This document shows positions 1-8,782 of a DNA stretch of 32,243 nt, piece by piece (the stretch's first letter is position 1; every line of letters begins with the position of its first letter). A program made the position numbers and the translations under genes. Location: contig JAGYMU010000013.1 of the NCBI GenBank assembly GCA_018399995.1, positions 1 to 32,243 of the forward strand, given 5' to 3'. The notes under the pieces were generated by a model. The model was not told where the DNA came from and searched no databases. It saw nothing but the letters and a program-made list of their open reading frames with translations. Origin of the DNA: Halanaerobiales bacterium. GTDB taxonomy: Bacteria; Bacillota; Halanaerobiia; Halanaerobiales; M55B127.

Positions 1-1147
1 TTTGAAGTACATCAATATTCCCTTCCCGCATTACAAGTTTAGCCGTCTTATGTATGGCACCCTTTTTACCCAATTTCTCAGAAGTCGAAACCAATTTAAT
101 TTTAATATCTGTCATTAGATAAGGCTTAGAAAGAATATTACGGGCTTCTTTGTAAATATTATCAACTGTAAGATCATTTTGTACTACTTCAGGAACTATT
201 TCACTGTCTGATAAAATATTGGGCATACCGAAATAATCTTTCTTATAAAATAGTTTAGCAATTTGATAGGTTAGATTGCTGGTTTTATATATAATCACCA
301 TAGGTGTATTTAAAATCATTGCTTCCAAAGTTGCTGTACCAGAAGTAACGATAGCAAAACGAGACAACTTTAAAACAAGGTGGGTATGGTCTTTTACAAC
401 CTTCACCTTAATCGGATGTTTGATCAAAATATCTTCAATTAAATCAGCCAACTTTAAATTTGCTGCAGGTATGAAAAAAACATAATTGCTATTATCCTTC
501 TTTAGTTTAAGAGCTGTTTCAATCATGAGGGGAAGCAGTTTTCTGATTTCCTCTTTTCTGCTACCCGGCAGTAAAGCAATAGGAAATTCATTATCCTTAA
601 TTTCAAAGATTTCATTTAGTTCAACATTATCCAGATTAACATCAATTTTATCTACTAAAGGATGCCCCACAAAAACAGTTTCAGCACCCTTGGCTCGATA
701 TATATCTCTTTCCATGGGAAAATTCGCTGCTATTACGGCACCATATTTGGCCATTTTTCTTGCTCTCCATTCACCCCACAACCAGGCTGAAGGAGGGAAA
801 TAATCTACAACGGGTATGCCTAATCTTGCACCCATTTTAGCCATCTTAATATTAAAACCAGAAAAGTCAATCAAAAAAAATACATCAGGTCTCCTTTCCT
901 GGGCAGCATTTTTTAAAATATCATAATTATGTTTATGTACTTTGTAATTTTTTATTGCTTCTAAAAATCCAATAGAGTTAATTTCAGTCGGATCAATAAT
1001 TATTTCCACAGATTGTTCTTTCAATCTATCTGAACCCATACCAAAGAATTCTACCACGGGATTAAGTTTTTTTATCTCTTCAACAACCTCTGCTGCCCTC
1101 TGGTCACCTGATAATTCACCAGTTACAACCATCACTTTACTGGACAT
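1..1147 (-). CDS. lpxB: Lipid-A-disaccharide synthase LpxB, 3' end cut by window edge
   Basis: LpxB joins UDP-2,3-diacylglucosamine and lipid X to form the lipid A disaccharide at the inner face of the cytoplasmic membrane. The minus-strand reading frame is open from the ATG at 1147 to the left edge, giving about 382 residues; E. coli LpxB is 382 residues long, so only a few codons are probably missing. Visible family motifs in order: GELSGD near residue 10, LIDFSGFN near 95, PSAWLWGEWRARKMAKY near 120, FVGHPL near 160, LPGSRKEE near 190 and SGTATLEAM near 260. The start lies 1 base after the lpxI stop, and its Shine-Dalgarno GGAGGAGG sits inside the end of lpxI, which suggests translational coupling. 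It is the last visible gene of the outer-membrane block. Confidence 0.95.
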   Translation of the reverse strand, partial: MSSKVMVVTGELSGDQRAAEVVEEIKKLNPVVEFFGMGSDRLKEQSVEIIIDPTEINSIGFLEAIKNYKVHKHNYDILKNAAQERRPDVFFLIDFSGFNIKMAKMGARLGIPVVDYFPPSAWLWGEWRARKMAKYGAVIAANFPMERDIYRAKGAETVFVGHPLVDKIDVNLDNVELNEIFEIKDNEFPIALLPGSRKEEIRKLLPLMIETALKLKKDNSNYVFFIPAANLKLADLIEDILIKHPIKVKVVKDHTHLVLKLSRFAIVTSGTATLEAMILNTPMVIIYKTSNLTYQIAKLFYKKDYFGMPNILSDSEIVPEVVQNDLTVDNIYKEARNILSKPYLMTDIKIKLVSTSEKLGKKGAIHKTAKLVMREGNIDVLQ

Positions 1148-1148
1148 T

Positions 1149-1964
1149 TTAAACCTCCTCCGGTGATATAGATATTATAGATAAATTAGCCCGATCAGCT
1201 AATTTAATAATTTCCCTTTGATTAATGATTAAAATCTTTTTGCTCTCTAAAACGAGACCTTTTGCATTTATAAAAATCAAATTTCTAATTGTATCTAAAC
1301 CTATTGTAGGAATATCGAAACGGAAATCATGTCTGTCTTTACTCACTTTAGCCATAACAGTACCTTTTTTAACCAAGCTGCCTGCTCTCTTAATGGTCAG
1401 ATCCGTACCTTCCAGAGCTTCAACAGCTACTACAGCTTTATCTTTAGTCAATATAGTTTGTCCGATGTTTAAGTTGGCAATTTCCTTCGCTTTTTGATAA
1501 GCATACTGCATCTCTTTTTTCAATTGTTGATCAGGTTCAATATTATTAATTTGACCACTATTAACTAAAAAATCATCCATAAATATCCTCTGATCTAAAA
1601 CTTCTAAGTTTTCTTTATTAAATTCCTCAACTATTTTTGCTAATATAGTATGATCTTCTAAATCTTGAAGCTTCAAAAATAACAAATTAAATCTTTGATC
1701 AAAATTATTTTTTTTAAAAAGATGCTTTTTATCCACTTTACCCAACATTATTATTTTATCTAAATTATAATTTTTCATCTTCTTAATTAGTCTATCCAAC
1801 TGGGTTAAGTTTAAATAATCTGCCGTATAAGCATAACCAGCGATATTTGCGCTGTATTCTTCATTAATCAAAAAGGCGTGTACCCTCACATCTTTCTTAT
1901 TGGCTTTTTTAATCCAAAGTAGTGGTAATTTTCCATATCCAGCTATCAGTCCTACTTTTTCCAT
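1149..1964 (-). CDS. lpxI: UDP-2,3-diacylglucosamine pyrophosphatase LpxI (DUF1009 family)
   Basis: LpxI hydrolyses UDP-2,3-diacylglucosamine to lipid X, the step done by LpxH in E. coli. The 271-residue length matches the LpxI family. The N-terminus VGLIAGYGKLPLL is the family glycine-rich signature, IIMLGKVDKKHLF lies near residue 95, and the C-terminal RFDIPTIGLDTI block matches the conserved region holding the catalytic Asp in characterised LpxI (family knowledge from Caulobacter). The ATG is preceded by AAGGTG at good spacing. It lies between lpxA (15-base gap) and lpxB (1-base gap), the expected position for the fourth lipid A step. No LpxH-like gene is in the window. Confidence 0.93.
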   Translation of the reverse strand: MEKVGLIAGYGKLPLLWIKKANKKDVRVHAFLINEEYSANIAGYAYTADYLNLTQLDRLIKKMKNYNLDKIIMLGKVDKKHLFKKNNFDQRFNLLFLKLQDLEDHTILAKIVEEFNKENLEVLDQRIFMDDFLVNSGQINNIEPDQQLKKEMQYAYQKAKEIANLNIGQTILTKDKAVVAVEALEGTDLTIKRAGSLVKKGTVMAKVSKDRHDFRFDIPTIGLDTIRNLIFINAKGLVLESKKILIINQREIIKLADRANLSIISISPEEV

Positions 1965-1979
1965 AACAATTACACCTTT

Positions 1980-2780
1980 CTAACGACAAATACCCCTTTT
2001 CACATTTCTTAAAAATCTTAAAAAGTATTCTATATTTTGATCTGCATTCAAGGTATTATCCATTTCCATAATTGCTTCATCTATGTTCAAATCAGATCTG
2101 TATAATATCTTGTATGCCTTTTTAATTTCTCTTCTTACTGCAGGTTTTATGCTGTTTCTTCTTAAGCCAATTACATTTATGCCGGAAACCTGAGCAGGAT
2201 GTCCATCCACAATTATATAAGGTGGTACATCTTTTAACACATTAGAGTGTGCCCCCACCATAGATATTCTACCAATTCTAACATATTCTTTTACATTGGT
2301 CATACCTGCCACCACTGCTTGATCTTCTATTATGACATCTTCCCCTATAGATGTAGCATTAGACATAATAACATCACTGGAAATATTGCAGTTTGCAGAA
2401 ATGTGACAGTAAGCCATAATCATATTGTTGTTGCCTATTTTAGTCTCAGCATTGCCGCGATCTGAATCGCTTTTTATATTTACATATTCTCTGAATATAT
2501 TATTATCACCAATAAATATCTGACCTTCTTTTTTAACCCCTTGTGGGCATGAACCAATAGACACACCATGGTATATTTTATTTGCTTTTCCCAAAAAAGT
2601 ATCTCCGGTAATTGTAACATGGGTTCCAATTTTAGTATCATCCCCTATTTTTACATGTGGCCCGATAATTGAATAAGGTCCTATTTCCACATTTTTACCA
2701 ATCTCTGCCTTTGGGTGAATATATGAATTTTTATAATTATCAGATATATTAATCACTTTATTGTTTTTATTTGAGCTCAA
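1980..2780 (-). CDS. lpxA: LpxA-type UDP-GlcNAc O-acyltransferase with altered active site
   Basis: By family and position this is the first lipid A enzyme, acylating UDP-GlcNAc at O-3 from 3-hydroxyacyl-ACP. The 266 residues form a left-handed beta-helix of hexapeptide repeats (about residues 20-190) followed by the C-terminal helical part, with the LpxA landmarks DVPPYIIVDGHPA and GINVIGLRR, and KKAYKILYRS matching E. coli NAYKLIYRS. Aligned by eye to E. coli LpxA without gaps through the core, the general base His125 is Ala129, Asp74 is Gly81, His99 is Lys103, His144 is Asp148, His160 is Lys164 and Glu200 is Ile204. His122 (His126), Lys76 (Lys83), Asn198 and Arg204 are kept. The reading frame is intact. 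The start is TTG at 2780 with upstream GGAGC. About 18 residues precede the usual N-terminus. Membership of the family is clear; the exact reaction is uncertain. Confidence 0.85.
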   Translation of the reverse strand: MSSNKNNKVINISDNYKNSYIHPKAEIGKNVEIGPYSIIGPHVKIGDDTKIGTHVTITGDTFLGKANKIYHGVSIGSCPQGVKKEGQIFIGDNNIFREYVNIKSDSDRGNAETKIGNNNMIMAYCHISANCNISSDVIMSNATSIGEDVIIEDQAVVAGMTNVKEYVRIGRISMVGAHSNVLKDVPPYIIVDGHPAQVSGINVIGLRRNSIKPAVRREIKKAYKILYRSDLNIDEAIMEMDNTLNADQNIEYFLRFLRNVKRGICR

Positions 2781-2802
2781 GATAACAGGGCTCCTTTCAA
2801 AA

Positions 2803-3246
2803 TTATTTCATTGCAAAAAGCAGTCTGCCTTCTGCTACCAAATCATCATCAACAAATGCCTTAGCATAAACCTTAGCTGCTCTCTTCTTAAAATTAATAA
2901 TATCACAAATCAGCTTAAGCTGATCGCCCGGCTGCACAGGTTTTCTGAATTTAGCCTTATCAATACCGGCAAAATAAGGTAGAGAATCATTTTCTTGTTC
3001 AACACTGTACAGCATTAAAAGACCGCCTGCTTGAGCTAAAGCCTCTATAATAAGAACTCCAGGCATTATGGGTTTATCTGGATAATGGCCCTGGAAATAA
3101 TTTTCGTTATAGCTGACATTTTTGATTGCAATAATTTTTTTCTTCGGTTGAAAATCAAGAACTTTATCTACCAATAACATGGGATATCTATGTGGTAAGA
3201 CATCCAATATATCTTCAATATTATGCAAATTATTCACCCCATCCAT
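2803..3246 (-). CDS. fabZ: 3-hydroxyacyl-ACP dehydratase FabZ
   Basis: FabZ dehydrates (3R)-hydroxyacyl-ACP in fatty acid elongation, competing with LpxA/LpxD for the same substrate, which explains its usual place in lpx clusters. This is a 147-residue single hot-dog domain. Motifs: HRYPMLLVD at 19-27, the catalytic His54 in GHYPDKPIMPGVL, and the catalytic Glu68 in EALAQAGG. The ATG at 3246 overlaps the end of lpxC by 17 bases. That ATG has no convincing Shine-Dalgarno, and an in-frame TTG at 3228 preceded by GGATGGGG is an alternative start, so the exact N-terminus is uncertain. It is a separate gene and not fused to LpxC as in Bacteroidetes. Confidence 0.95.
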   Translation of the reverse strand: MDGVNNLHNIEDILDVLPHRYPMLLVDKVLDFQPKKKIIAIKNVSYNENYFQGHYPDKPIMPGVLIIEALAQAGGLLMLYSVEQENDSLPYFAGIDKAKFRKPVQPGDQLKLICDIINFKKRAAKVYAKAFVDDDLVAEGRLLFAMK

Positions 3247-4123
3247 TTTTTATTTTTAAAGCCTGAATGTGCCGGTTTAGCTCATAGTTATTACTGTGTC
3301 CAGTTTTGATTCCTATAATTTCACAAATAATGGGACCATTTAAATATAAATCTCCCACCATATCTAAAACTTTATGCCGGACAAATTCATCATCAAATCT
3401 TAACTCATTAACAACACCATCTTTATTTAGTAAAACAGCATTTTGTAGGCTGCCCCCTAAGGCCAAACCTCTTTTTTTTAAGTCTTCAACCTCACTTTTA
3501 AAGCCAAAGGTACGCGCCGGCATAATTTCTTTGACAAAACTGTCTTTATCAAAGATATATTCCAGATATTCTGTCCCAATTATGGGATGGTTATATTTTA
3601 AAAGATAGTTTATTTTGAAAACATCAGAAGGAAACAAACCAAGATAAGTATCTTTTTCTTTTAAGTGAATACTCTGCTTGATCTTGAAAATTTTTTTTGT
3701 TTTCTTCTGACCTTTTATACCAGCCTTTGTTAAAAGCTCACCATATAATTTAGCACTGCCATCCAGGGCGGGCAGCTCCTCATTATTAATCTCTATCATC
3801 AAATTATCAATATTAAAGGCCCTTAAAGCTGCCATCAAATGTTCAATAGTCTGTACTCTGATCGAAATATCCCTGTGACCAATAGTTGTGGATCTCCTTG
3901 TTGAAGTTACATTATCAACCACAGCTTTGATTTCAGGCTGTCCTTTAAGGTCAGTTCTCTTAAAAACTATTCCTGAATCTACAGGAGCCGGTTTTAAAAC
4001 GAGTTTAACCTTCTGTCCACAATGGAGACCAATTCCACAAATATTAACTTCTCTGTTTATTGTTTTCTGTTCGCGTAACTGCTCGGACAAAGCATTCATC
4101 CCCTCAATTAATAAACACATCAC
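3230..4123 (-). CDS. lpxC: UDP-3-O-acyl-GlcNAc deacetylase LpxC
   Basis: LpxC is the zinc hydrolase that deacetylates UDP-3-O-acyl-GlcNAc, the committed step of lipid A synthesis. Numbering from the longest start: Glu94-His95 in IEHLMAAL, the MPARTFGF loop at 201-208, and the zinc and catalytic residues His250 and Asp254 in HKVLDMVGD and His276 in TGHSNN. All correspond to E. coli Glu78/His79, His238, Asp242 and His265. The N-terminal TINREVNICGIGLHCG block is typical. The start is not settled: GTG at 4123 or ATG at 4120 follow AAAGGTG too closely, ATG at 4099 touches GAGGGG, and TTG at 4090 has that GAGGGG at 9 bases and would bring the numbering close to E. coli. It overlaps fabZ and follows lpxD by 22 bases. 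Confidence 0.95.
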   Translation of the reverse strand: MMCLLIEGMNALSEQLREQKTINREVNICGIGLHCGQKVKLVLKPAPVDSGIVFKRTDLKGQPEIKAVVDNVTSTRRSTTIGHRDISIRVQTIEHLMAALRAFNIDNLMIEINNEELPALDGSAKLYGELLTKAGIKGQKKTKKIFKIKQSIHLKEKDTYLGLFPSDVFKINYLLKYNHPIIGTEYLEYIFDKDSFVKEIMPARTFGFKSEVEDLKKRGLALGGSLQNAVLLNKDGVVNELRFDDEFVRHKVLDMVGDLYLNGPIICEIIGIKTGHSNNYELNRHIQALKIKNGWGE

Positions 4124-4145
4124 CTTTATTAGAAATATTAAGTTG

Positions 4146-5198
4146 TTATTTTTCTTTCTTTAAATCAAATATCTCTTTTCTATAATTAACTAACTTATTT
4201 TTAAGTGCTCTTGCTTTTAATTCATTAATCCTTTCTTGAGCAGGGTTACCTAAATAAAAAGAATCCTCCGGAATATCGGAAGTCACAATACTTGCGGCTC
4301 CAACTTTAACATTATCACCAATTTTAACATGATCAAAGACTGCAACCCGGCCTGCCAGGATGACGTTATCCCCTAAAATCGAACTACCACCAATTGCTAC
4401 ATGTGCAACTAACAGGCAATTAGAACCTATTTGTACATTATGACCAATTTGAACCTGGTTGTCAATTTTTGTCCCTCTTTTAATAATTGTAGAGGTTTGA
4501 GTCGCGCGGTCTATGGTGACTACAGCTCCTATTTCTACCTCATCTTCGATAATTACATTACCAAGTTGAGGAATATGATGATGTTTGCCCTCTGAAAAAA
4601 CATATCCATAACCCTCAGAACCAATAACTGTAGATGCCTCGATAATAACATCTTTACCGATTATACTATCCCTCTCAATCACAACATTAGGGTGTATTAC
4701 AGTATTTGAACCGATCCTAACGTTCCTACCAATTTTTACACCAGGGGCTATCACAACATCTTTTTCAATTATTGTGTTTTCACCTATATATGAACCGCTG
4801 TTAATAGAAACATTTTGAGCTATAGAGACATTTTTTTTGAGTACTGCCGTCTGATCCACTCCAGGATTATAATAAGGGACAGGATTGAATAGCTGAGCAA
4901 TTTGAGCATAACTCAATCTTAAATTTTTTACTTTTATCAAATTCTTAATATCATTTTCCCGGCAATTCTCATCGACTAACACTACTCCTTTTGCCTTTTT
5001 TTCAGCCTCTTTAATATGTTTTTGATTTTCGGCAAAGGTAATTCTATCCAGTCTGTTATTTGCTATACTGCTAACACCTCTTATGGTATGTTCTAAAGGA
5101 AACTGTCCTTCATATTGGCCATCTATTTTTGTGAGCAGTTCTTTTATCTTATATGTTGTTTTAACCTCATTTTTATCTTTATAGCCACTTGGTTTCAT
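4146..5198 (-). CDS. lpxD: UDP-3-O-acylglucosamine N-acyltransferase LpxD
   Basis: LpxD adds the second hydroxyacyl chain (N-2) to UDP-3-O-acylglucosamine. The 350 residues comprise an N-terminal uridine-binding domain (about 1-110), a hexapeptide left-handed beta-helix (about 115-320) and a short helical C-terminus. The catalytic His is kept at His253 in [11 protein letters not shown] (E. coli His239), and [19 protein letters not shown] at 207-225 is a strong LpxD signature. In contrast to the LpxA of this cluster, its active site looks normal. The ATG starts 2 bases after the stop of the upstream OmpH-like gene, with GAGG inside that gene's end, so the two are probably translationally coupled. 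Confidence 0.95.
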   Translation of the reverse strand: MKPSGYKDKNEVKTTYKIKELLTKIDGQYEGQFPLEHTIRGVSSIANNRLDRITFAENQKHIKEAEKKAKGVVLVDENCRENDIKNLIKVKNLRLSYAQIAQLFNPVPYYNPGVDQTAVLKKNVSIAQNVSINSGSYIGENTIIEKDVVIAPGVKIGRNVRIGSNTVIHPNVVIERDSIIGKDVIIEASTVIGSEGYGYVFSEGKHHHIPQLGNVIIEDEVEIGAVVTIDRATQTSTIIKRGTKIDNQVQIGHNVQIGSNCLLVAHVAIGGSSILGDNVILAGRVAVFDHVKIGDNVKVGAASIVTSDIPEDSFYLGNPAQERINELKARALKNKLVNYRKEIFDLKKEK

Positions 5199-5200
5199 TT

Positions 5201-5632
5201 TTAATCAGCCTCATAATATTTCTCATCTAATAATTGAGCAACTTCATTTGTAATATCTTCTCCACCATAATATACTCTATTTTTATATAGAACTACAGAA
5301 TACTTATTATTTTTGTTTATTTCTTTTATTACCTGTTCAATCTCTCTATTTAACTGATCTTCGATTTCCTGTTTTTCTTGTGTATATTTAATATTTATTT
5401 GGTTTTCATCAATTTCTTCGTTTTCAGCCTGATTATCATTATTTTCAAACTCTTCTTTAAGTTCTTCACCTTTTTTTTGTAGTAATATCTTCAGCTGATT
5501 TGCCCTTCCACTATCTTTTATCAGCCTTTCCATATCAATAATAGCAATTTGCTTTTCTGTACTGTAGAAGTTATAGTATGCTGTTAAACCAATAATGATT
5601 AATATCAGTATAATTGAAAGCTTTTTATACAT
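5201..5632 (-). CDS. OmpH/Skp-family periplasmic chaperone, membrane-anchored (second copy)
   Basis: Skp/OmpH proteins hold unfolded outer-membrane proteins in the periplasm for BamA. The 143-residue protein has a hydrophobic N-terminal segment (about 5-21) with no clear signal peptidase site, so it is probably anchored. It continues with the family start block IAIIDMERL, a charged coiled-coil middle (about 48-105) and the family C-terminal block [18 protein letters not shown], which matches the usual VLDKxxVLYGGxDIT end. The start ATG abuts the preceding stop codon, and its Shine-Dalgarno GGAGAGG overlaps that stop. It lies just upstream of lpxD, as skp does in Proteobacteria. It is shorter and more diverged than E. 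coli Skp. Confidence 0.82.
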   Translation of the reverse strand: MYKKLSIILILIIIGLTAYYNFYSTEKQIAIIDMERLIKDSGRANQLKILLQKKGEELKEEFENNDNQAENEEIDENQINIKYTQEKQEIEDQLNREIEQVIKEINKNNKYSVVLYKNRVYYGGEDITNEVAQLLDEKYYEAD

Positions 5633-6592
5633 TTAATTCCTCTCCTTGTTCACAGTTGAATATGCACTTTTTAAGACCTCCAGATCATCTTTGACAACCT
5701 CATCAACAATTTTTAGCACAGCTAATATTTCCTGCTTCTCTTCATTAATGAGTTCTTCAGCCTGATTAATATTATGCGTGGCTGCAATATATCTCTGCTG
5801 TTGGTAAGTACGATAAGACTCCTCTATTTCTCTTTTCTTATTTGCGACAAGCTCGTTTTTTTTCTCTGTAAATTTTTCTAGTAAATAACTCACCTTTTCC
5901 TCTTTATTTTCATTGAGTAGTTGACTTGCTGTTTTCAACTCATAATATATTTCATTTAACTTATTATTTATTTTAATTCTCTTTTCAAGCTCTATTTTTG
6001 CTATCTTATCTCTGTATTCTTTTTTTTGCTCATCTGTAAGGTCCAGTGTTTCTAACTTTAATCTATAATTTAAAAGCTCATTACTCCTTTGTTTTTTAAG
6101 CTCGCTTTCAAAATCTTTGAACTCTTCTCTGTAATTTTTGATTAAATTTTCAAGAGATCTCTCTACTTCATAATCAATCATTGAACTGTAATAAGCTATC
6201 TTTTTATCCAATATATCATCGGCCTCTATTTTATATTCTGCAAATTGTCTGTCTAACTCTTCTCTTAATTTTGCAATATCACTGCTGTATTGATCAAAAT
6301 ATAATACATATTTATTAAACTGTACCTCACTAAAAGATATTTCGTAATCATTACTTAATTTCTCCTGCCGAGCTGCCCACTGCTCTTGATCATCTAAAGA
6401 AGCTGCAAAAGGAACTTTGAATATATCTACAAATAAGGTTGGCTCAAAATCTGGCTCAATTGAATATGCCTCTCGATCTATATTGAAGGAAGGCGATCTG
6501 GCTTCTTCAATTTCAAAGAATATTATATAGGTGAAAAGCCCTGTTATAATAATTAAAACAATCAATATAACATTAACAATATCTCTGAACAT
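5633..6592 (-). CDS. Membrane-anchored long coiled-coil protein, family not recognised
   Basis: I do not recognise this 319-residue protein. It has one hydrophobic N-terminal segment (about 6-26) with no obvious cleavage site, a non-helical stretch to about residue 95, then nearly continuous charged heptad-like sequence rich in Glu, Lys, Leu, Gln and Arg (about 110-290) predicted to form long coiled coils. It therefore probably projects into the periplasm. It sits between two OmpH/Skp-like genes and downstream of bamA, with gaps of 0 and 20 bases, so a role in outer-membrane protein transport or envelope spanning is likely by context only. It could be an enlarged OmpH paralogue, but the typical OmpH end block is missing. 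Confidence 0.7.
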   Translation of the reverse strand: MFRDIVNVILIVLIIITGLFTYIIFFEIEEARSPSFNIDREAYSIEPDFEPTLFVDIFKVPFAASLDDQEQWAARQEKLSNDYEISFSEVQFNKYVLYFDQYSSDIAKLREELDRQFAEYKIEADDILDKKIAYYSSMIDYEVERSLENLIKNYREEFKDFESELKKQRSNELLNYRLKLETLDLTDEQKKEYRDKIAKIELEKRIKINNKLNEIYYELKTASQLLNENKEEKVSYLLEKFTEKKNELVANKKREIEESYRTYQQQRYIAATHNINQAEELINEEKQEILAVLKIVDEVVKDDLEVLKSAYSTVNKERN

Positions 6593-6612
6593 AACCCGAT
6601 CTTCCTTCCCTC

Positions 6613-7068
6613 TTATTGTTCGGTAATACTTTCTAAAATTAAGGGAGTCATGTTTATCCCGCCCTCTAATATGTCTTCATTTTTTAGCATTAATTTCACC
6701 TCATTGTCTTCTGCAACTTTCTGAATAGTTATTTTTATATCAGCTACAATATTATCGATCAACTCATTCTCTTTTTGAGATAATAAATCCTGGTAATCAT
6801 TAATCAACTTCTGATGATCTTTTTTGGGTACATCTTCTAGTTTGTTCTCCAATTCAAATTGAAGATCTCTGGCAAGATCATTGATTTCATTTTCAGCCTT
6901 TTCCTTGGAAGGGTGGTTGACAAAAATTGTCTGAATATCTACATAACCGATTTGATCAGCTAACTCGTTTTTATCTTCTAAATTAAAGTAATCAATCAGG
7001 AGTAATAAACCGCTTATTCCTACAACAATCACTACTATAATTATAAATATAATATTATTTTTATCCAA
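6613..7068 (-). CDS. OmpH/Skp-family periplasmic chaperone, membrane-anchored (first copy)
   Basis: This 151-residue protein begins with a strongly hydrophobic segment (about 6-27) and continues with IGYVDIQTIFVNHPS, a good match to the OmpH opening block, then a coiled-coil region (about 58-120) with the LINDYQDLLSQKENEL heptad stretch seen in Skp-like proteins, and an end block LMLKNEDILEGGINMT matching the family C-terminus. It should trimerise and hold unfolded outer-membrane proteins. The start is TTG at 7068 with AAGGAG 9 bases upstream. It lies 25 bases after bamA, the bamA-skp order of Proteobacteria. The hydrophobic anchor appears uncleaved, which differs from soluble E. coli Skp. 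Confidence 0.85.
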   Translation of the reverse strand: MDKNNIIFIIIVVIVVGISGLLLLIDYFNLEDKNELADQIGYVDIQTIFVNHPSKEKAENEINDLARDLQFELENKLEDVPKKDHQKLINDYQDLLSQKENELIDNIVADIKITIQKVAEDNEVKLMLKNEDILEGGINMTPLILESITEQ

Positions 7069-7093
7069 AATATATTACTCCTTTCACAGTCTA

Positions 7094-8767
7094 TTAAAAT
7101 GTATTACCCAAACTGAAGTGTGTTGTGCCTTTTTCTTGATCATTCCAGCCATAATCCAATCTGATCTGACCGATAGGAGTATTTAGTCTCACACCCAGGC
7201 CCTTACCATATTGTAGATCTTCCAGTTTTATTTCTTCCGCTCTATCCCAGGTCTGGCCACCATCAACAAAGATTACACCGGTTAGGTTATCTAAAAATGG
7301 TATTCTATACTCTACCTGTGTCAAAAGAGTCTTATCACCACTGAAGGTATTTAATTCATAACCTCTTAACGTATCTGCACCACCTAATTTGTATTTTTCA
7401 TAAGGAGGTAACTCACCTGTTGAAGTCCCACCTTTGAGCCTTAAGGCCCAGGATTGGTCTCCTTTAAATCCGGGATAATACCTTCGGAATTCAAAGTTAT
7501 ATTTGGTAAAGTAATTATCGCCACCTAAAAAGTAACCAGCATGTTCGATGGAAAAATTATCATTTTTACCTCTAGTAGGATTAACAAGGTAATTGGTAGT
7601 GTTTTTTGCTATCTTTAGTGTTATACTTCTCAATTCGTTTGTGGTATCAGCCATCTCTTCATCTACATAGTCAGTATTTATATTCTCCAATTTATATTGG
7701 ACAGTACCCTGCCAATCGAAAAACAAATCATGGCCTATAGATACTGTACCACCTGTAGTATCTGTTTTATATTTTTTGTTTGTTTCGAAATCTTCACCCT
7801 CTTCATCTCTATTATATAAATTTATCGCAAAAGAGGTATTAGAATTCATCAAATACGGCTCAGAAAAATTAAGATTATAGTAACTATTCTTACCGAACTG
7901 ATAATTAAAACTTAAGGTCTGGCCATTGCCACCCAGATTTGATTCATTGACCTTTACAAATCCAAACCAACCTTCACGTGAACTATAGCCGCCACCAAAA
8001 TTAAAATTACCCGTCTTTTTTTCCTGTAATTTAATAACTATATTAACATCATTATTCTCTTCACTAACTCTCTGTAGTTCGGGATTTATATCTGTAAAGT
8101 AATCTAGATTGAAAATTTTACGTGAGGCAGCCCTAATATCATTTATATTTACAACCTGTCCTTTTTCAATATCAACTTCTCGCAAAATTACATAATCTTT
8201 TGTCTTCTCATTCCCTTCCACCTTTATATCGTTAACATGACCTACATCTAAAACAATATTTAAAATGCCTTCATTTGAAACATTTACATCTGCAAAGTTC
8301 ACCACAACATATCCATTATCCTGATATTTTTTTGTTACATTTTCTAGACCTTCATTTAATTTTTTTACATTTAGTAAGCTACCTGATTTTACCCCCAGCC
8401 ATTCTATAACCTGCTCTCTATCATATACTTCTAATCCTTCTATATTTATCCCCTCAATTATGGGATTTTCCATAACATTGAAGATGACTTTTAGCCCACC
8501 ATCATAATTTTGAAAATTGACTGTAATGTCCTGAAAATAGCCTAAATCGTAGATTGCCTGCATGTCATCTCTAATCTGATCACTGTTGAATCGATCACCG
8601 ACTTTTGTTTCTATCACAGAGGTCATCTCATTACTCATCAGGTAATCATTGCCTTTTATTTCAATGGCTTTTATGACCTGATCTTGTGATTGTGCAAATG
8701 TGGGGGTTGTTATAAAACAGACAAATAAAAATACAGTTAACATTATTATGAGATCTCTTCTCTTCAT
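7094..8767 (-). CDS. bamA: Outer-membrane protein assembly factor BamA, three POTRA domains
   Basis: BamA folds and inserts beta-barrel proteins into the outer membrane. The 557-residue protein has a signal peptide (cleavage likely after TFA, residue 25), three POTRA domains (about 30-101, 103-176 and 178-250) and a 16-strand barrel of about 300 residues. Visible marks are LRGY at 467-470, equivalent to the conserved VRGF loop motif, and a C-terminal strand ending HFSLGNTF with the terminal Phe of outer-membrane proteins. E. coli BamA has five POTRAs and about 810 residues, so this is a short version of the sort seen in diderm Firmicutes. GGAGGA precedes the ATG. It lies between tamB and the Skp-like genes, 15 bases after tamB. 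Confidence 0.95.
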   Translation of the reverse strand: MKRRDLIIMLTVFLFVCFITTPTFAQSQDQVIKAIEIKGNDYLMSNEMTSVIETKVGDRFNSDQIRDDMQAIYDLGYFQDITVNFQNYDGGLKVIFNVMENPIIEGINIEGLEVYDREQVIEWLGVKSGSLLNVKKLNEGLENVTKKYQDNGYVVVNFADVNVSNEGILNIVLDVGHVNDIKVEGNEKTKDYVILREVDIEKGQVVNINDIRAASRKIFNLDYFTDINPELQRVSEENNDVNIVIKLQEKKTGNFNFGGGYSSREGWFGFVKVNESNLGGNGQTLSFNYQFGKNSYYNLNFSEPYLMNSNTSFAINLYNRDEEGEDFETNKKYKTDTTGGTVSIGHDLFFDWQGTVQYKLENINTDYVDEEMADTTNELRSITLKIAKNTTNYLVNPTRGKNDNFSIEHAGYFLGGDNYFTKYNFEFRRYYPGFKGDQSWALRLKGGTSTGELPPYEKYKLGGADTLRGYELNTFSGDKTLLTQVEYRIPFLDNLTGVIFVDGGQTWDRAEEIKLEDLQYGKGLGVRLNTPIGQIRLDYGWNDQEKGTTHFSLGNTF

Positions 8768-8782
8768 TGTTTTCCTCCTCAG

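Noticed and set aside
486-803. Plus-strand frames across the window as genes
   Set aside because: All lie opposite or inside well-supported minus-strand genes, lack family signatures and appear to be shadows; the ones at 276-803 are antisense to lpxB.
2340-2460. Frameshift or misread explaining the missing LpxA histidine
   Set aside because: Direct translation gives an uninterrupted match on both sides of the site (NNMIMAYCHISANCNIS), and other active-site changes occur elsewhere in the gene, so a local error is unlikely.
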